Of a stretch of 64,000 nucleotides of DNA, positions 1 to 9,253 are shown in pieces (position 1 is the stretch's first letter; every line of letters begins with the position of its first letter). Made by a program: the position numbers and the translations under genes. The DNA is from Terriglobia bacterium (GTDB taxonomy: Bacteria; Acidobacteriota; Terriglobia; Bryobacterales; Bryobacteraceae): assembly GCA_020073265.1 (NCBI GenBank), contig JAIQFN010000022.1, positions 25,487 through 89,486 of the forward strand. Direction: 5' to 3'. The notes below the pieces were generated by a model, which saw nothing but the letters and a program-made list of their open reading frames with translations, searched no databases and had not been told where the DNA came from.

Positions 1-183
1 TCGCTCAGCTAATCCGCTATCATTCCCAACCAGCCCTAACCGAGAGCGTGCTGCTCGGGCCGCAAATCCATAGCCTTCAGGTCCTGATATGGGCGAACAA
101 TGCGAAAGCAGAAAAGACGGACTTCGAGATCGCGGGATTGCAGTTCGCTCAAGCGCGACGGAATGATCGGCGGAATTAACCCG
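1..183. other. Unassigned left edge
   Basis: This stretch lies downstream of the minus-strand glycosyltransferase gene. One minus-strand frame is open from the glycosyltransferase region to a stop near position 36 and has coding-like codons, and another minus frame runs open to the window edge. Neither gives a family I recognise. It may hold the start of the next gene of the same minus-strand cluster, but I cannot assign it. Confidence 0.3.
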
Positions 184-1026
184 CTACTTGCCACCGGCCG
201 CGGAGGATTGTTCGCGAGCGCCTTCGACAGCCGCGGGCAGACGTCGAAAACCCAACACATGATAACGGCTGGCAATCTCAAACACCGCGATCGCGGCTTT
301 CACCAGATCGGCCACGCGCAATTTCGAGAGGCCTTCGTTTCTGCCCACGTACAGGCTCTGAAACTCCTCGATTCTCAAGCCATGGCGCATCCACAAAGCC
401 AGAACTTCGGACAGGTAAATCGGACTGCCATAGCGGTAGGCATGCTCGGCCGCCAGCCGCGCGGCCGCCCGCGTGTAAAAGCGGTACCCGTTGCTGTAGT
501 CCCGTACCGCGGGACTTATCAGTGTTCGCACGGCATAGCTGCACACCTTACTAACCATGCGGCGCCCCCAGGGCCGGTTGATGACTCTGCTGCCCTCGAC
601 ATACTTGGATGCAATGGCCACGTCGCAACGCCCCTCCCTGATCAGCCCGATGCCGGTAAGCAATTCCTCGGGCCGATGGGAAAGGTCGCCATCCATTTCG
701 ACAAAGATCTCGTGCGAGGTGTTCTCCAGTCCCCACAGCATCAGCACTCGCAACGCTGAACCGCGCTGCGAAGCGCGCATCGTTTTCTTGCGGCAAATCA
801 GATGCAAGCGGCGGCCGGACCCCGGCATGCGCTCGCGGACGTATTCAATGGTCCCGTCGGTACTGCCGTCGTCGAGAATACCCACCGTGAATGGAACGCC
901 CGCTAGCTCTGCTTCTATTTTGTCGAGCAAGTTGCCGATGTTGGCGATTTCATTCAGGACCGGCAGAACTATGAAGACGCCCGCGCCTTCGTTCGGAATG
1001 GTCCCACCGCGAGCGAGTGATTTCAA
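184..1026 (-). CDS. Family 2 glycosyltransferase (dolichol-phosphate-mannosyltransferase-like)
   Basis: The 280-residue product transfers a sugar from an activated nucleotide donor, probably to a lipid carrier or surface glycan. The N-terminus has the GT-A start FIVLPVLNE (18-26), the donor-binding DDGSTDGT (52-59) and the metal-binding MDGD (111-114), followed by SHRPEEL as in DPM1-type enzymes. I see no C-terminal membrane anchor, so it is probably cytosolic or membrane-associated. Its start overlaps the stop of the upstream methyltransferase by 4 bp in an ATGA arrangement, so the two are probably translationally coupled and share a glycan pathway. Acceptor and sugar are unknown. Confidence 0.85.
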   Translation of the reverse strand: MKSLARGGTIPNEGAGVFIVLPVLNEIANIGNLLDKIEAELAGVPFTVGILDDGSTDGTIEYVRERMPGSGRRLHLICRKKTMRASQRGSALRVLMLWGLENTSHEIFVEMDGDLSHRPEELLTGIGLIREGRCDVAIASKYVEGSRVINRPWGRRMVSKVCSYAVRTLISPAVRDYSNGYRFYTRAAARLAAEHAYRYGSPIYLSEVLALWMRHGLRIEEFQSLYVGRNEGLSKLRVADLVKAAIAVFEIASRYHVLGFRRLPAAVEGAREQSSAAGGK

Positions 1027-1991
1027 GAATGTCTCACCGGGGCGGTTTCAGAAAGAGGGCGCCGCAATACCGTCCACAACAGGATCTCGGTCCCGAACAC
1101 ACGATCCAACAGCTGCAGAACACCAATAGCAGCCAGAGCCACAGGCGAGGCGGCGATGTCGGACACCGGAAGAGTGCGAGCGCTCAAACGGACTACCTCG
1201 AATCCGGCGCTCTCCGCAACCAAGCGCAGGCTGGACGAAGTGAAGTACTGAATGTGCTGAGGTGGAAACAACCGCTCGATCAAGCCCGCCGGCCGCCCGC
1301 CCGTAAGCCTGGAAAGCCCCTGCCCGAAGCGGTAAACCATCGAACGGATGTTCGGCGTCTCTAGATAAAGGATCCCGTCCGGCCGCAACCGAGCGCGGAC
1401 CTGTTCCAGAAACTCAGCCGGCTCCGGCACATGTTCGATCAAGTCAATGGCCGTCGCAGCCGGAAAGTCAGCGAGCTGGGAGGGCGCTTCTTCGACCCGA
1501 ACCTGGTACGCCTCGATGCCCTGTTGCCGGGCCAGGTTGACCGCCCGTTCGGCCACATCGATGCCAACCGGAACAATGCCAAATTCAGCCTGGGCCGCCT
1601 TCAGGAATGTGCCCGTGTCGCAGCCGATATCCAGCACCCGCTGCCCGCGCAACGAACTCCCCTCCAGGGCGGTGGACAGGCGCGTAAATACTTGCCGGCA
1701 GCGGCGTTGCGCTGCGGTCATCGAGCGGCGCAGTTTGAAATAAGGATGGTCGAAGTAATCCGCATTGTCGTGAATACAAGCCTGCGTGGCGGCGCTCGAG
1801 CGCGGGAAATAAGTCCAGCTTCCGCAGGAACCGCAGGGACGGAGGCAACACTGCTCCAGGCGCACCGCGATGCGCCGCGTCAGGGCGGTTCCGCATACCG
1901 CGCAGGTCATCACCCCGCAGTCCGGCCCAATCAACGCTTCGGTTGTTTCCATGCTGGACAGCGCGGCAGGATTCCTTTTGCCAATAACCAT
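1023..1991 (-). CDS. Class I SAM-dependent methyltransferase with N-terminal zinc ribbon
   Basis: The 322-residue product has a cysteine-rich N-terminus (CAVC at 30-33 and CGSC at 53-56) that looks like a zinc ribbon. A methyltransferase type 11/12 fold follows, with the SAM-binding motif VLDIGCDTGTF (119-129) and a conserved DLIEHVPEP post-motif. Such proteins commonly sit in surface polysaccharide clusters, which fits the coupled glycosyltransferase behind it. A second ATG 13 codons in (1952) is possible and neither start has a good ribosome site. The substrate is unknown. Confidence 0.82.
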   Translation of the reverse strand: MVIGKRNPAALSSMETTEALIGPDCGVMTCAVCGTALTRRIAVRLEQCCLRPCGSCGSWTYFPRSSAATQACIHDNADYFDHPYFKLRRSMTAAQRRCRQVFTRLSTALEGSSLRGQRVLDIGCDTGTFLKAAQAEFGIVPVGIDVAERAVNLARQQGIEAYQVRVEEAPSQLADFPAATAIDLIEHVPEPAEFLEQVRARLRPDGILYLETPNIRSMVYRFGQGLSRLTGGRPAGLIERLFPPQHIQYFTSSSLRLVAESAGFEVVRLSARTLPVSDIAASPVALAAIGVLQLLDRVFGTEILLWTVLRRPLSETAPVRHS

Positions 1992-2249
1992 TCCCCTCGG
2001 TTCCGCCCGACAATGAAATTATAACTTGGCCCACGGCATGGCCCATTTTCGAACCGCGTCAGCGGGCTTGACCTGGCCGAAGACGATCCCGGCGGTAGTA
2101 CGAATGCTCAGGGAGTTCCAACTCCCTCCTCGCAACAGCTTTGCGCCCAGTCCAATCCCGGCTCAATGTCACTGGCCCCGCCCACCCTGGAACCTTTGGG
2201 GGGCTTGACAAGCCCATCCGCATCCTTAGAATAGGGTTAATCTCCATTT

Positions 2250-2399
2250 ATGCAGCCCTGCTCACACGCTCGGACCGAAATCCTGGCAAGACGTGATGGG
2301 GTCGACTACGTCCGCTGCTTGGACTGCGACCAGGTGTTCGAAGCCGAAGACCTGGAATCCGTCCCGGTCTATGACGAAGACGACCAACCCGCCGCCTGA
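2250..2399 (+). CDS. Small zinc-ribbon-like protein (49 aa)
   Basis: This short gene reads ATG to TGA for 49 residues. It has C4-x-H6 and C23-x-x-C26 spaced like a minimal zinc ribbon, then an acidic tail (VPVYDEDD). Third codon positions are GC-rich and the reading is clean. It stands alone between the divergent methyltransferase and the yvcK-glmU pair. I recognise the general type, short Cys4/Cys3His proteins of unknown role, but cannot name a function. DNA, RNA or protein binding are all possible. Confidence 0.6.
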   Translation: MQPCSHARTEILARRDGVDYVRCLDCDQVFEAEDLESVPVYDEDDQPAA

Positions 2400-2528
2400 C
2401 CTGGTCCGACTACCACTCCACCTGAGATTTTCCGCCGCGATCCAGTACCAAATTGCTATCGCGGTTCTATGCTCGGGTAGTGCGAAGGGCTCAGGCTTCC
2501 CCAGCGGGAACCTGCGATGCTATAGGTG

Positions 2529-3533
2529 ATGGAACCGCTTCGCATCGTCGCAATTGGTGGAGGGACCGGTCTCTCCACGCTGCTGCACGGGCTCAAGCGG
2601 TACGCGCAGCCACCCCGCGAAATCGAGATTACGGCCGTCGTCACCGTCACCGACGACGGCGGAAGCTCCGGCCGCCTGCGCCGCGACTTCGACGTGCTCC
2701 CGCCCGGCGACATCCGCAACTGCATGGTGGCTCTGTCGGAAGACGAAGGCCTGCTCTCCAAGCTTTTCCAATATCGCTTTTCCGAAGGCCGCGGCTTGAA
2801 AGGCCACAGCTTCGGAAACCTCTTCCTCACCGCGCTTACCAATCTCACCGGCGATTTCCCGCAGGCCGTCAAGCTGTCCTCCGAAGTCCTGGCCAGCCTG
2901 GGCCGCATCTATCCCTGCACCGCCGCCAACGTCACGCTGGAGGCCGAACTCGAAAACGGACGCGTGGTTACCGGCGAAACCAGGATCAGCAAGAGCCGTT
3001 CGCCCATCCGCTGGATCCGTCTGCGGCCCCGCATATGCAAGCCGCTGGCGGAAACTCTGGAGGCCATCGATCGGGCCGATCTCATCACTCTTGGCCCTGG
3101 TTCGCTGTTCACCAGCGTCGTTCCCAACCTGCTGGTCAAGGGAATCCCGGAAGCCATCCGCCGCAGCCGCGCGTTAAAATCCTACTTCGTGAACCTGATG
3201 TGCCAACCCGGCGAGACCATCGGCTTTCGAGCTTCCGATCACGTAGCCGCGATTCATCGGCACGCTGGCTTCCCGCTGCTGGACGTGGTGGTAGTGAACA
3301 CGCGCGCCATCAGCGCCAGGCAGAGGCGCAAGTACGCGGCCCAAAAAGCCATGCCGGTGCTGAACGATCTCGATCGGCTGGCCGCGCAGGGCTTGCAGGT
3401 GGTCGCTGCGGACCTGCTCGGTGAAGGCGAAATCGTGCGACACGATCCACGCGCCGCCGCCCAGGTCGTCCTGGAGCTGGCCCGGCGCGGGCGCTCCGCA
3501 CGCCACAAGGTCAGGATCCTCGGCGAAAGATAA
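2529..3533 (+). CDS. yvcK: YvcK/CofD-like protein (gluconeogenesis factor family)
   Basis: The product starts with the nucleotide-binding AIGGGTGLSTLLHGLK. It then has the family signature TVTDDGGSSGRLRRDF with PPGDIRNC, diagnostic of the YvcK/CofD-like family. In Bacillus, YvcK binds UDP-sugars and affects cell-wall precursor and carbon flux. The following gene is glmU, only 10 bp downstream, which makes UDP-GlcNAc and supports a cell-envelope role. Length (334 aa) is normal. GTG at 2526 is an alternative start one codon upstream. No strong Shine-Dalgarno is visible. Confidence 0.88.
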   Translation: MEPLRIVAIGGGTGLSTLLHGLKRYAQPPREIEITAVVTVTDDGGSSGRLRRDFDVLPPGDIRNCMVALSEDEGLLSKLFQYRFSEGRGLKGHSFGNLFLTALTNLTGDFPQAVKLSSEVLASLGRIYPCTAANVTLEAELENGRVVTGETRISKSRSPIRWIRLRPRICKPLAETLEAIDRADLITLGPGSLFTSVVPNLLVKGIPEAIRRSRALKSYFVNLMCQPGETIGFRASDHVAAIHRHAGFPLLDVVVVNTRAISARQRRKYAAQKAMPVLNDLDRLAAQGLQVVAADLLGEGEIVRHDPRAAAQVVLELARRGRSARHKVRILGER

Positions 3534-3543
3534 ACTGAAACTG

Positions 3544-4929
3544 ATGAAGTCGCCCCTGAACGTGGTGATCCTGGCGGCCGGCCTGGGTACGCGCATGAAA
3601 TCCAAGCGCGCCAAAGTTCTGCACCGCGCCGGCGGCCTGTCGCTCATCGAGCATGTCGTCGCCTCAGCCGCTCAAATCACTGCCAGCCGGAACATCACCG
3701 TGGTGCTGGGACATCAATCCGACCAGGTGAAGGCGCTGGTCTCGCCGTCCGGCGTGCGCTTCGCCGAACAGAAGGAGCAAAAAGGAACCGGACACGCCCT
3801 GTTGACCTGCCGGCGGGCGCTGGCATCCACGCCAGGCCTGGTCGTGGTGCTCTACGGCGACTGCCCGTTGCTCGCGCCCGCCACGCTCCAGGAACTGGTG
3901 CGCCGCCAATCCGCCAGCCCGGCCGCGGCAACCGTGATCACCACGCGCCTCGCCGATCCCTCCGGCTACGGACGCATCGTGTTCGATCAGCGCGGCGAAG
4001 TCCGAGCCATCGTCGAACACAAGGCCGCCACCCCCGAGCAGCTCGCCATACCCTTCATCAACTCCGGCATCTACTGCTTTCGCGCGGACCTGCTCTGGAA
4101 GCACCTCGGTAAAATCCGGACCGACAATCCGGCCCACGAATACTACCTCACCGACATCGTCGAGATCCTGGCGCGCGCCGGACATCGCGTGGCCGCCATG
4201 GAAGTCCCCAACTCGAGGGAGCTGCTGGGAATAAACACCCGCGCCGAGTTGGCCGAAGTGGACCGGATCTTCCGCGAGCGCAAAGTCCGCGAGCTGATGC
4301 GCGACGGCGTGACCATCGAGAAGCCGGAGACCGTGACCATCGACGCCCCGGTCCGGATCGCGCCCGACACCATCGTCGAACCCTTCGCGCAGATCCTGGG
4401 CCGGACCAAAATCGGGGAGGACTGCCGGATCGGCGCCTGCTCGGTGATCCGCGATTCCACCCTGGCGGCCGGCGTGGAAATTGCGCCGTTCACTTCCATC
4501 GCCGATTCGCAAATCGAAACCGGCGCGCGCATCGGTCCCTTCGCGCGATTGCGCGGCGGCAGCCGGATTGGCGCTAACGCCCGCATCGGCAACTTCGTCG
4601 AGCTGAAGAATACCCGCTTTGCCGCCGGCGCCAAAGCCAATCATTTGGCCTATCTGGGCGATGCCGAAATCGGCGAGTCCACCAACATCGGTGCCGGCAC
4701 CATCACCTGCAACTATGACGGCGTGAGCAAGCATCGCACGCGCATCGGCAAAGACGCGTTCGTCGGAAGCAACTCCACTCTGGTGGCGCCCATCGATATC
4801 GGCAAGGGAAGCTATATCGGCGCCGGCTCGGTGATTACCGATCCAGTGCCGCCGGACGCGCTGGCGCTCGGACGAGCACGGCAGGTCGTCAAAAAAGGCT
4901 GGGCTGCGAAACGAAAAAAGAAGCAGTGA
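3544..4929 (+). CDS. glmU: Bifunctional UDP-GlcNAc pyrophosphorylase / GlcN-1-P acetyltransferase GlmU
   Basis: The 461-residue cytosolic enzyme makes UDP-N-acetylglucosamine for peptidoglycan and surface glycans. The N-terminal uridylyltransferase begins with LAAGLGTRMKSKRAKVLH, the nucleotide-binding signature. The C-terminal half is a left-handed beta-helix of hexapeptide repeats with the acetyltransferase core NHLAYLGDAEIG followed by NIGAGTITCNYDG. The frame stays open upstream to 3421, but homology begins at the ATG at 3544, 10 bp after yvcK, so that start was chosen. The two genes probably form one transcript. Confidence 0.95.
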   Translation: MKSPLNVVILAAGLGTRMKSKRAKVLHRAGGLSLIEHVVASAAQITASRNITVVLGHQSDQVKALVSPSGVRFAEQKEQKGTGHALLTCRRALASTPGLVVVLYGDCPLLAPATLQELVRRQSASPAAATVITTRLADPSGYGRIVFDQRGEVRAIVEHKAATPEQLAIPFINSGIYCFRADLLWKHLGKIRTDNPAHEYYLTDIVEILARAGHRVAAMEVPNSRELLGINTRAELAEVDRIFRERKVRELMRDGVTIEKPETVTIDAPVRIAPDTIVEPFAQILGRTKIGEDCRIGACSVIRDSTLAAGVEIAPFTSIADSQIETGARIGPFARLRGGSRIGANARIGNFVELKNTRFAAGAKANHLAYLGDAEIGESTNIGAGTITCNYDGVSKHRTRIGKDAFVGSNSTLVAPIDIGKGSYIGAGSVITDPVPPDALALGRARQVVKKGWAAKRKKKQ

Positions 4930-4932
4930 CGG

Positions 4933-5310
4933 CTACTTCTTCTTCTCTTGCGGCGGTCTCTGCGCTGTTCTTACTACGATCAGCCGCGCCACGTCTCCCT
5001 CATCGCCGGTCACAAAACCCACCGTCACTCTCACCTTCAAGCGCAGCTTGCCTTCGACGCGCGTGTCGGGCTTGATCCAGAACGTGCGCGTCTCCGCCGG
5101 CTTGCCCAGGATGCTGCGCGAAACCGTTATTTTGTCCGCTGAGAGTTCGACGATCGGCCCGGAAAACGTGTCGTTGTACTTGGGCTCGCTCTTTCCTGAC
5201 TTCGGCTTCTGCGAGCCGGTCTCTCCCTGTGCGCCGGCGGGGAGTCCGGGCAGGCTCACGCCCAGCACAATCAGAGTGATGAAACCACGCACACTTGAAT
5301 CATAAACCAA
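4933..5310 (-). CDS. Exported protein with DUF5666-like domain
   Basis: The 125-residue product has a signal peptide (hydrophobic FITLIVLGVSL, then AGAQG) and a short Lys/Ser-rich linker. A beta-rich domain follows (PIVELSADKITVSR...DTRVEGKLRLKVRVTVGF), resembling DUF5666 OB-like repeats that recur in acidobacterial exported proteins. It ends in lysines. It converges on glmU with a 3-bp gap. Function is unknown and the DUF5666 link is by pattern only. Confidence 0.65.
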   Translation of the reverse strand: MVYDSSVRGFITLIVLGVSLPGLPAGAQGETGSQKPKSGKSEPKYNDTFSGPIVELSADKITVSRSILGKPAETRTFWIKPDTRVEGKLRLKVRVTVGFVTGDEGDVARLIVVRTAQRPPQEKKK

Positions 5311-5381
5311 CCAACCCGATGCCTGATTGAACAGGGAATTAAACTTGCTTCATTATGAGGAGTTTCTTTCCCTGTCCCCTT

Positions 5382-6251
5382 CTACAACACCAGAATGGGA
5401 TGGTAAAGATGCGGCAGCCGAGCCTCCCCGATCGCGATCAGATCGCCTCCCGGGCCGATCGCCTTGACGTACTTGGCGCCGGGCCGCGAAAGAAACGGCG
5501 ACAAACGGAAATCCTTGCCTTGCCGAATCTGGCCGGCCGTCAGCGCGTCCACGTTCGCGTTCGGAAACTCCGAGAGAACTTGCGAGGCCGGAATCAGCGC
5601 TTCGTTCAAACGCCCGGCGCCGGCCAGCGCCTCCAGCTCTTCGAGAGCGTGAGCGTCCTTCTCGCCGAATTCGCCGGAGGCAGTGCGCCGCAGGTCTTCC
5701 AGGAACGCTCCGCAGTTGAGGCGCTGGCCGAGCTCGTGCGCGATGCTGCGCAAATAGGTGCCGGCCGAACACCGGACGCGGACGCGCGCGCGAGTCCCAT
5801 CGAACTCCACCAGCTCCAGCGCATGGATCCGCACCTCCACCGGCGCCAGCTCCACCGCGATCTGTTTGCGCGCCAGACGGTAGGCCGGAGTGCCTGCGAT
5901 CTTCTTGGCCGAGAAGGCCGGCGGCGTTTGCAGAATCGTGCCTCGAAACTTGGCCAGCTCTTCCTCCAGTTGCTCGCGCGTGATGCGAGGCTCCACCGGC
6001 TCGGAAATCGGCGTGCCCCCGCGGTCGTAGGTGTCGGTCGCCCATCCGAAACGGATGCGCGCGTCGTATTCTTTATCGCCGCTCGAAAAAAACTGCGCCA
6101 GCCGCGTCGCGCGGCCGATCACCAGCGGCAGCACGCCCGTAGCGATCGGGTCCAGAGTGCCCAAGTGCCCCACCTTGCGCGAGCTGACCAGCCTTCGCAC
6201 GCGGTTGACGACATCGTGCGAAGTGAGGCCCTCCGGCTTGTCTACAACCAT
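5382..6251 (-). CDS. truB: tRNA pseudouridine(55) synthase TruB
   Basis: This enzyme converts U55 of tRNA to pseudouridine in the T-loop. The start VVDKPEGLTSHDVVNRVRR and the catalytic block GHLGTLDPIATGVLPL (catalytic Asp34 counted from the chosen ATG) are the family hallmarks. The length (289 aa) is usual. The frame is open far upstream, but homology starts at the ATG at 6251 or at a GTG four codons earlier (6263). It is divergent from the glycosyltransferase at 6320, leaving only about 60 bp for both promoters. Confidence 0.94.
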   Translation of the reverse strand: MVVDKPEGLTSHDVVNRVRRLVSSRKVGHLGTLDPIATGVLPLVIGRATRLAQFFSSGDKEYDARIRFGWATDTYDRGGTPISEPVEPRITREQLEEELAKFRGTILQTPPAFSAKKIAGTPAYRLARKQIAVELAPVEVRIHALELVEFDGTRARVRVRCSAGTYLRSIAHELGQRLNCGAFLEDLRRTASGEFGEKDAHALEELEALAGAGRLNEALIPASQVLSEFPNANVDALTAGQIRQGKDFRLSPFLSRPGAKYVKAIGPGGDLIAIGEARLPHLYHPILVL

Positions 6252-6319
6252 TACCCCGTCCACAACAACACTGTACCGTGTGAACGAGCTGTCGCGTCTA
6301 CGTCTGTTATCATCTGAGC

Positions 6320-7069
6320 TTGCCTTCGCCGGAGGTCGTGATCGTCGTGCCTTGTTACAACGAGGCTCTTCGTCTGCCCGTTGCGTCGTTCCGGAAATTC
6401 CTGGGCGAGTCGCAGGTCCGCTTCGTCTTCGTGGACGACGGCAGCAAGGACGCCACCATCCAGGTGCTCGCAAACCTGCGCGATGAAGCTGGCGATCGCG
6501 TGGTGGTGCTGCGCTCGGAAGCAAATCAAGGCAAGGCGGAAGCCGTTCGCCGAGGCATGAGCTACGCCATCGAACATGCCGCCGGCTACGCCGGTTATTG
6601 GGACGCCGATCTGGCTACGCCGCTCCAGGCCATCCCGGAGTTCATGGCGGTGTTCGCCGAGCGGCCGGAGCTCGACATGGTGTTCGGCGCGCGCGTGAAA
6701 TTACTCGGGCGCAAGGTGCATCGCCGGGTCCTGCGCCACTATCTGGGCCGGGTTTTCGCCACCGCGGTTTCCGTCATGCTGCGGCTTCCGATTTATGACA
6801 CCCAGTGCGGCGCCAAGATCTTCCGCGTATGTCCGGAAACCAGCGGCCTGTTCGCCGAGCCGTTCATTACGCGCTGGTTTTTCGACGTGGAACTTCTGGC
6901 CCGCTACATCCGGCGGATGGGGTCCTCTGAACTGGCGGCGCAACGGATCTACGAATATCCACTGCACGCCTGGGAGGATGTCGCCGGCTCCAAGCTCGGT
7001 TTCGCCGATTTCGCGCTGGCCTTCGCCGACATCGTCCGGATTTATTGGAAATACATGCGCGCCGCTTAG
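6320..7069 (+). CDS. Family 2 glycosyltransferase (dolichyl-phosphate beta-glucosyltransferase-like)
   Basis: The 249-residue product has the GT-A opening VVIVVPCYNE, the donor motif VDDGSKD (38-44) and DADLATP (95-101), which is typical of ALG5/DPM1-like enzymes that load sugar onto polyprenyl phosphate. The Asp-Ala-Asp supplies the metal ligands. The best start is a TTG at 6320, because no ATG lies upstream of the nucleotide-binding strand. A GTG a few codons inside is less likely. No C-terminal GtrA-like membrane domain is fused. Acceptor and sugar are unknown. Confidence 0.85.
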   Translation: MPSPEVVIVVPCYNEALRLPVASFRKFLGESQVRFVFVDDGSKDATIQVLANLRDEAGDRVVVLRSEANQGKAEAVRRGMSYAIEHAAGYAGYWDADLATPLQAIPEFMAVFAERPELDMVFGARVKLLGRKVHRRVLRHYLGRVFATAVSVMLRLPIYDTQCGAKIFRVCPETSGLFAEPFITRWFFDVELLARYIRRMGSSELAAQRIYEYPLHAWEDVAGSKLGFADFALAFADIVRIYWKYMRAA

Positions 7070-7103
7070 AACGGCACGCCTCGACCGCAGCGAGCCGGGA
7101 CCC

Positions 7104-7114
7104 GGTGTTATAAT
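7104..7114 (+). promoter_or_regulatory. Extended -10 promoter of the 7.2-10.7 kb operon
   Basis: The sequence GTGTTATAAT holds a perfect TATAAT (7109-7114) preceded by TG one base upstream, which is an extended -10 element. There is no convincing -35 hexamer 17 bp before it. The expected start of transcription is near 7121, giving a leader of about 70 nt before the VOC gene at 7190. Confidence 0.45.
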
Positions 7115-7189
7115 CGAATTCCCCACGGCATGCATCGCATGGTTCCAGCGAGGCTTACGCAAAGATTTCTGAGACGAAACGGTGAAACT

Positions 7190-8191
7190 ATGAAAATCAG
7201 GTTGCTGATTCTAGCAGTGATTCTCGGGATGACGTTCGCATGCTGGGGCGTCGCCCAGACTTCCGGCTCCGCCGCGCTTCCACCGCCCGGATTCCACCAT
7301 CTGCATCTCAATTCCACCAACCCCGACGCGGCCATCGATTTCTATACCAAGCAATTTCCCAGCACCTCCAAGGCAACCTGGGGCGGCTTGCCGGCGCTCA
7401 AAACCGGCAAAGTGTATGTGCTGTTCACCAAAGTCAACAGGCCGCCTCTGCTCCAGCCGCAGACCGCGATCTGGCATTTCGGATGGCACGTGGCGGACGT
7501 GCGTGAGAATCTCGCCAGGTACCTGAAGGACAAGGTCACGCTGCTGCCGCTGTACACCGGCGAAGGAGACGCCTCGGTTTGGGTTTCGAGCGACACCTGG
7601 CCCGGGGCCGGAGGAACCCTCGGACGCACGCGGTCGCAGATCGAAGAAGCCAAAGCCAACGGCATCAAGCCAGCCGGCGGCGCGGGCTTCGCCTACCTCG
7701 AAGCTCCCGACCACGCCATCATCGAATACCAGGGCAACATGCCCGCCGAGCGCTTCAACCACGTGCACATGTTCCATGACGATCCGTTCTGCGCGCAGCT
7801 CTGGTATCAACAGCACCTCAACGTGCGGCCCGGCGGGCGTGGTCCGCGACACACCGAGGCCGACTGCAAAGTGGAGCACGGCGAGTTGGGCTGGCCGTCG
7901 CTCGTCAAGGCTGGAATGTATCGCAGCCCCGGCGCGGCCGTCAGCTTCGATGACGTGTCCCTGCCTTCCTACATCCGTCCCAGCGACACGCCGCTCGCCA
8001 GCACCCGCGGACACCTGGCCGATCACTTCGCCCTCAGCGTGCCCAGCCTCGATCCCTGGATCGCCAAGCTCAAGGGCGAAGGCGTGAAGTTCCTCATCGA
8101 GAAGCCTTACAAGCTCGGCAACGATGGCCGCGCCGTCATGATCGAAGGCCCCAGTCACGAGGCCATCGAGCTGGTGGAAGTAAAACAGTAA
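7190..8191 (+). CDS. Secreted VOC (glyoxalase-fold) protein
   Basis: The 333-residue product has a signal peptide ending near ACWGVAQT, so it is exported. Two vicinal-oxygen-chelate half-domains are visible: one starting PGFHHLHLNSTNPDAAIDFY with a later IIEYQGN, and a second starting RFNHVHMFHDD with a terminal VMIEGPSHEAIELVE. The His and Glu positions fit a metal site, but the reaction cannot be told. The ATG at 7190 fits the signal peptide, and an in-frame ATG at 7130 is too early. It heads a four-gene set with gaps of 21, 15 and 3 bp. Confidence 0.8.
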   Translation: MKIRLLILAVILGMTFACWGVAQTSGSAALPPPGFHHLHLNSTNPDAAIDFYTKQFPSTSKATWGGLPALKTGKVYVLFTKVNRPPLLQPQTAIWHFGWHVADVRENLARYLKDKVTLLPLYTGEGDASVWVSSDTWPGAGGTLGRTRSQIEEAKANGIKPAGGAGFAYLEAPDHAIIEYQGNMPAERFNHVHMFHDDPFCAQLWYQQHLNVRPGGRGPRHTEADCKVEHGELGWPSLVKAGMYRSPGAAVSFDDVSLPSYIRPSDTPLASTRGHLADHFALSVPSLDPWIAKLKGEGVKFLIEKPYKLGNDGRAVMIEGPSHEAIELVEVKQ

Positions 8192-8212
8192 CCCACTTAC
8201 GGAGGTTCATAG

Positions 8213-9238
8213 ATGAAGCGCCGAATCATTCTAATGGCCGTGTGTTTCGCCTCGACAATGCCCGTTGTGTTCGCGCAGAGCCAGGCGGTGAAAGCGCCCA
8301 CCGATGTGAAACCAGGCAGCATCACTTACGAAGAAGTCGAGTATCCTTACCCGGTGTCGTACCTGCCGCTGACGCTGCACGGTCAGGACGTGCGGATGGC
8401 TTACATGGATGTGCCGCCCGCCGGACGGCCCAATGGCCGCACGGTGGTTCTGTTCCACGGCATGAATTTCGGCGGCTTCTACTTTTCAGGGCCGATCGAC
8501 CTGCTGCGCAACCAAGGCTTTCGCGTGGTCGTGCCCGACGAGATCGGTTTCGGCCGTTCCTCGAAGCCGATCATCCCGTACAACTTTAACGACATGGCTG
8601 CCAACGTCCGCCATCTACTCCAGACGCTGGGCGTCGCGAAAGCCGCGATCGTCGGGCACTCCGGCGGCGGAATGCTGGCGGCGCGATTCGCGGCCTCTTA
8701 CCCGGAGATGACCGAGCGCGTCGTCATCTACAACCCCATCGGCTTGACCGACGCGCGTTACCAGGCGCGCTGGCAGAGCGCTGACGAGTCGTACAAACGG
8801 ACCATGGCGGCATCGCAGGATCAACTCTATCAGCAGTTCTCCGCCAGCATTCATCGCTACTTCCATACGCCCGGCGCGTGGAAACCGGAATACGAAAAGT
8901 ATGTTCGCATCCTGTATGCTCCTACTCTCAGCGCGGACTGGCCTCGCTATGCCATGGTGCGCGCCATCCTCGGTCAGATCACGTATCTCGATCCGGTGGT
9001 GTACGACTGGCCCAAGATCAAAGTAAAGGCGCTGGTGTTGGGCGGCGCCGAGGACACTCCGGACTTTCCCGAACGCGCCAAGCACATCGCCGACTCCATC
9101 CCCGGCGCGGAACTGGTGCTGCTTCCCGGCCTCGGTCACGTGCCGCATATCCAGGCGCCCGACGTCTTTAACGCCGCGCTGCTCAAGTTTATGAAGGAAG
9201 ACGCACCCGCTGCCGCGACGACGGGCGGCGCGCAGTAG
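8213..9238 (+). CDS. Exported alpha/beta hydrolase
   Basis: The 341-residue product has a signal peptide (cleavage near VVFAQS) and an alpha/beta-hydrolase core. The core has the oxyanion strand VVLFHGMNFGG, nucleophile elbow VGHSGGG (Ser150), acid in GAEDTPDF and His in LPGLGHVPH. It looks like a periplasmic esterase or C-C bond hydrolase. Pairing with the upstream VOC protein suggests breakdown of an aromatic or ester compound, which is inference. A strong ribosome site (GGAGG, 8200-8204) precedes the ATG. Confidence 0.88.
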   Translation: MKRRIILMAVCFASTMPVVFAQSQAVKAPTDVKPGSITYEEVEYPYPVSYLPLTLHGQDVRMAYMDVPPAGRPNGRTVVLFHGMNFGGFYFSGPIDLLRNQGFRVVVPDEIGFGRSSKPIIPYNFNDMAANVRHLLQTLGVAKAAIVGHSGGGMLAARFAASYPEMTERVVIYNPIGLTDARYQARWQSADESYKRTMAASQDQLYQQFSASIHRYFHTPGAWKPEYEKYVRILYAPTLSADWPRYAMVRAILGQITYLDPVVYDWPKIKVKALVLGGAEDTPDFPERAKHIADSIPGAELVLLPGLGHVPHIQAPDVFNAALLKFMKEDAPAAATTGGAQ

Positions 9239-9253
9239 GTAACATGGAGACAA

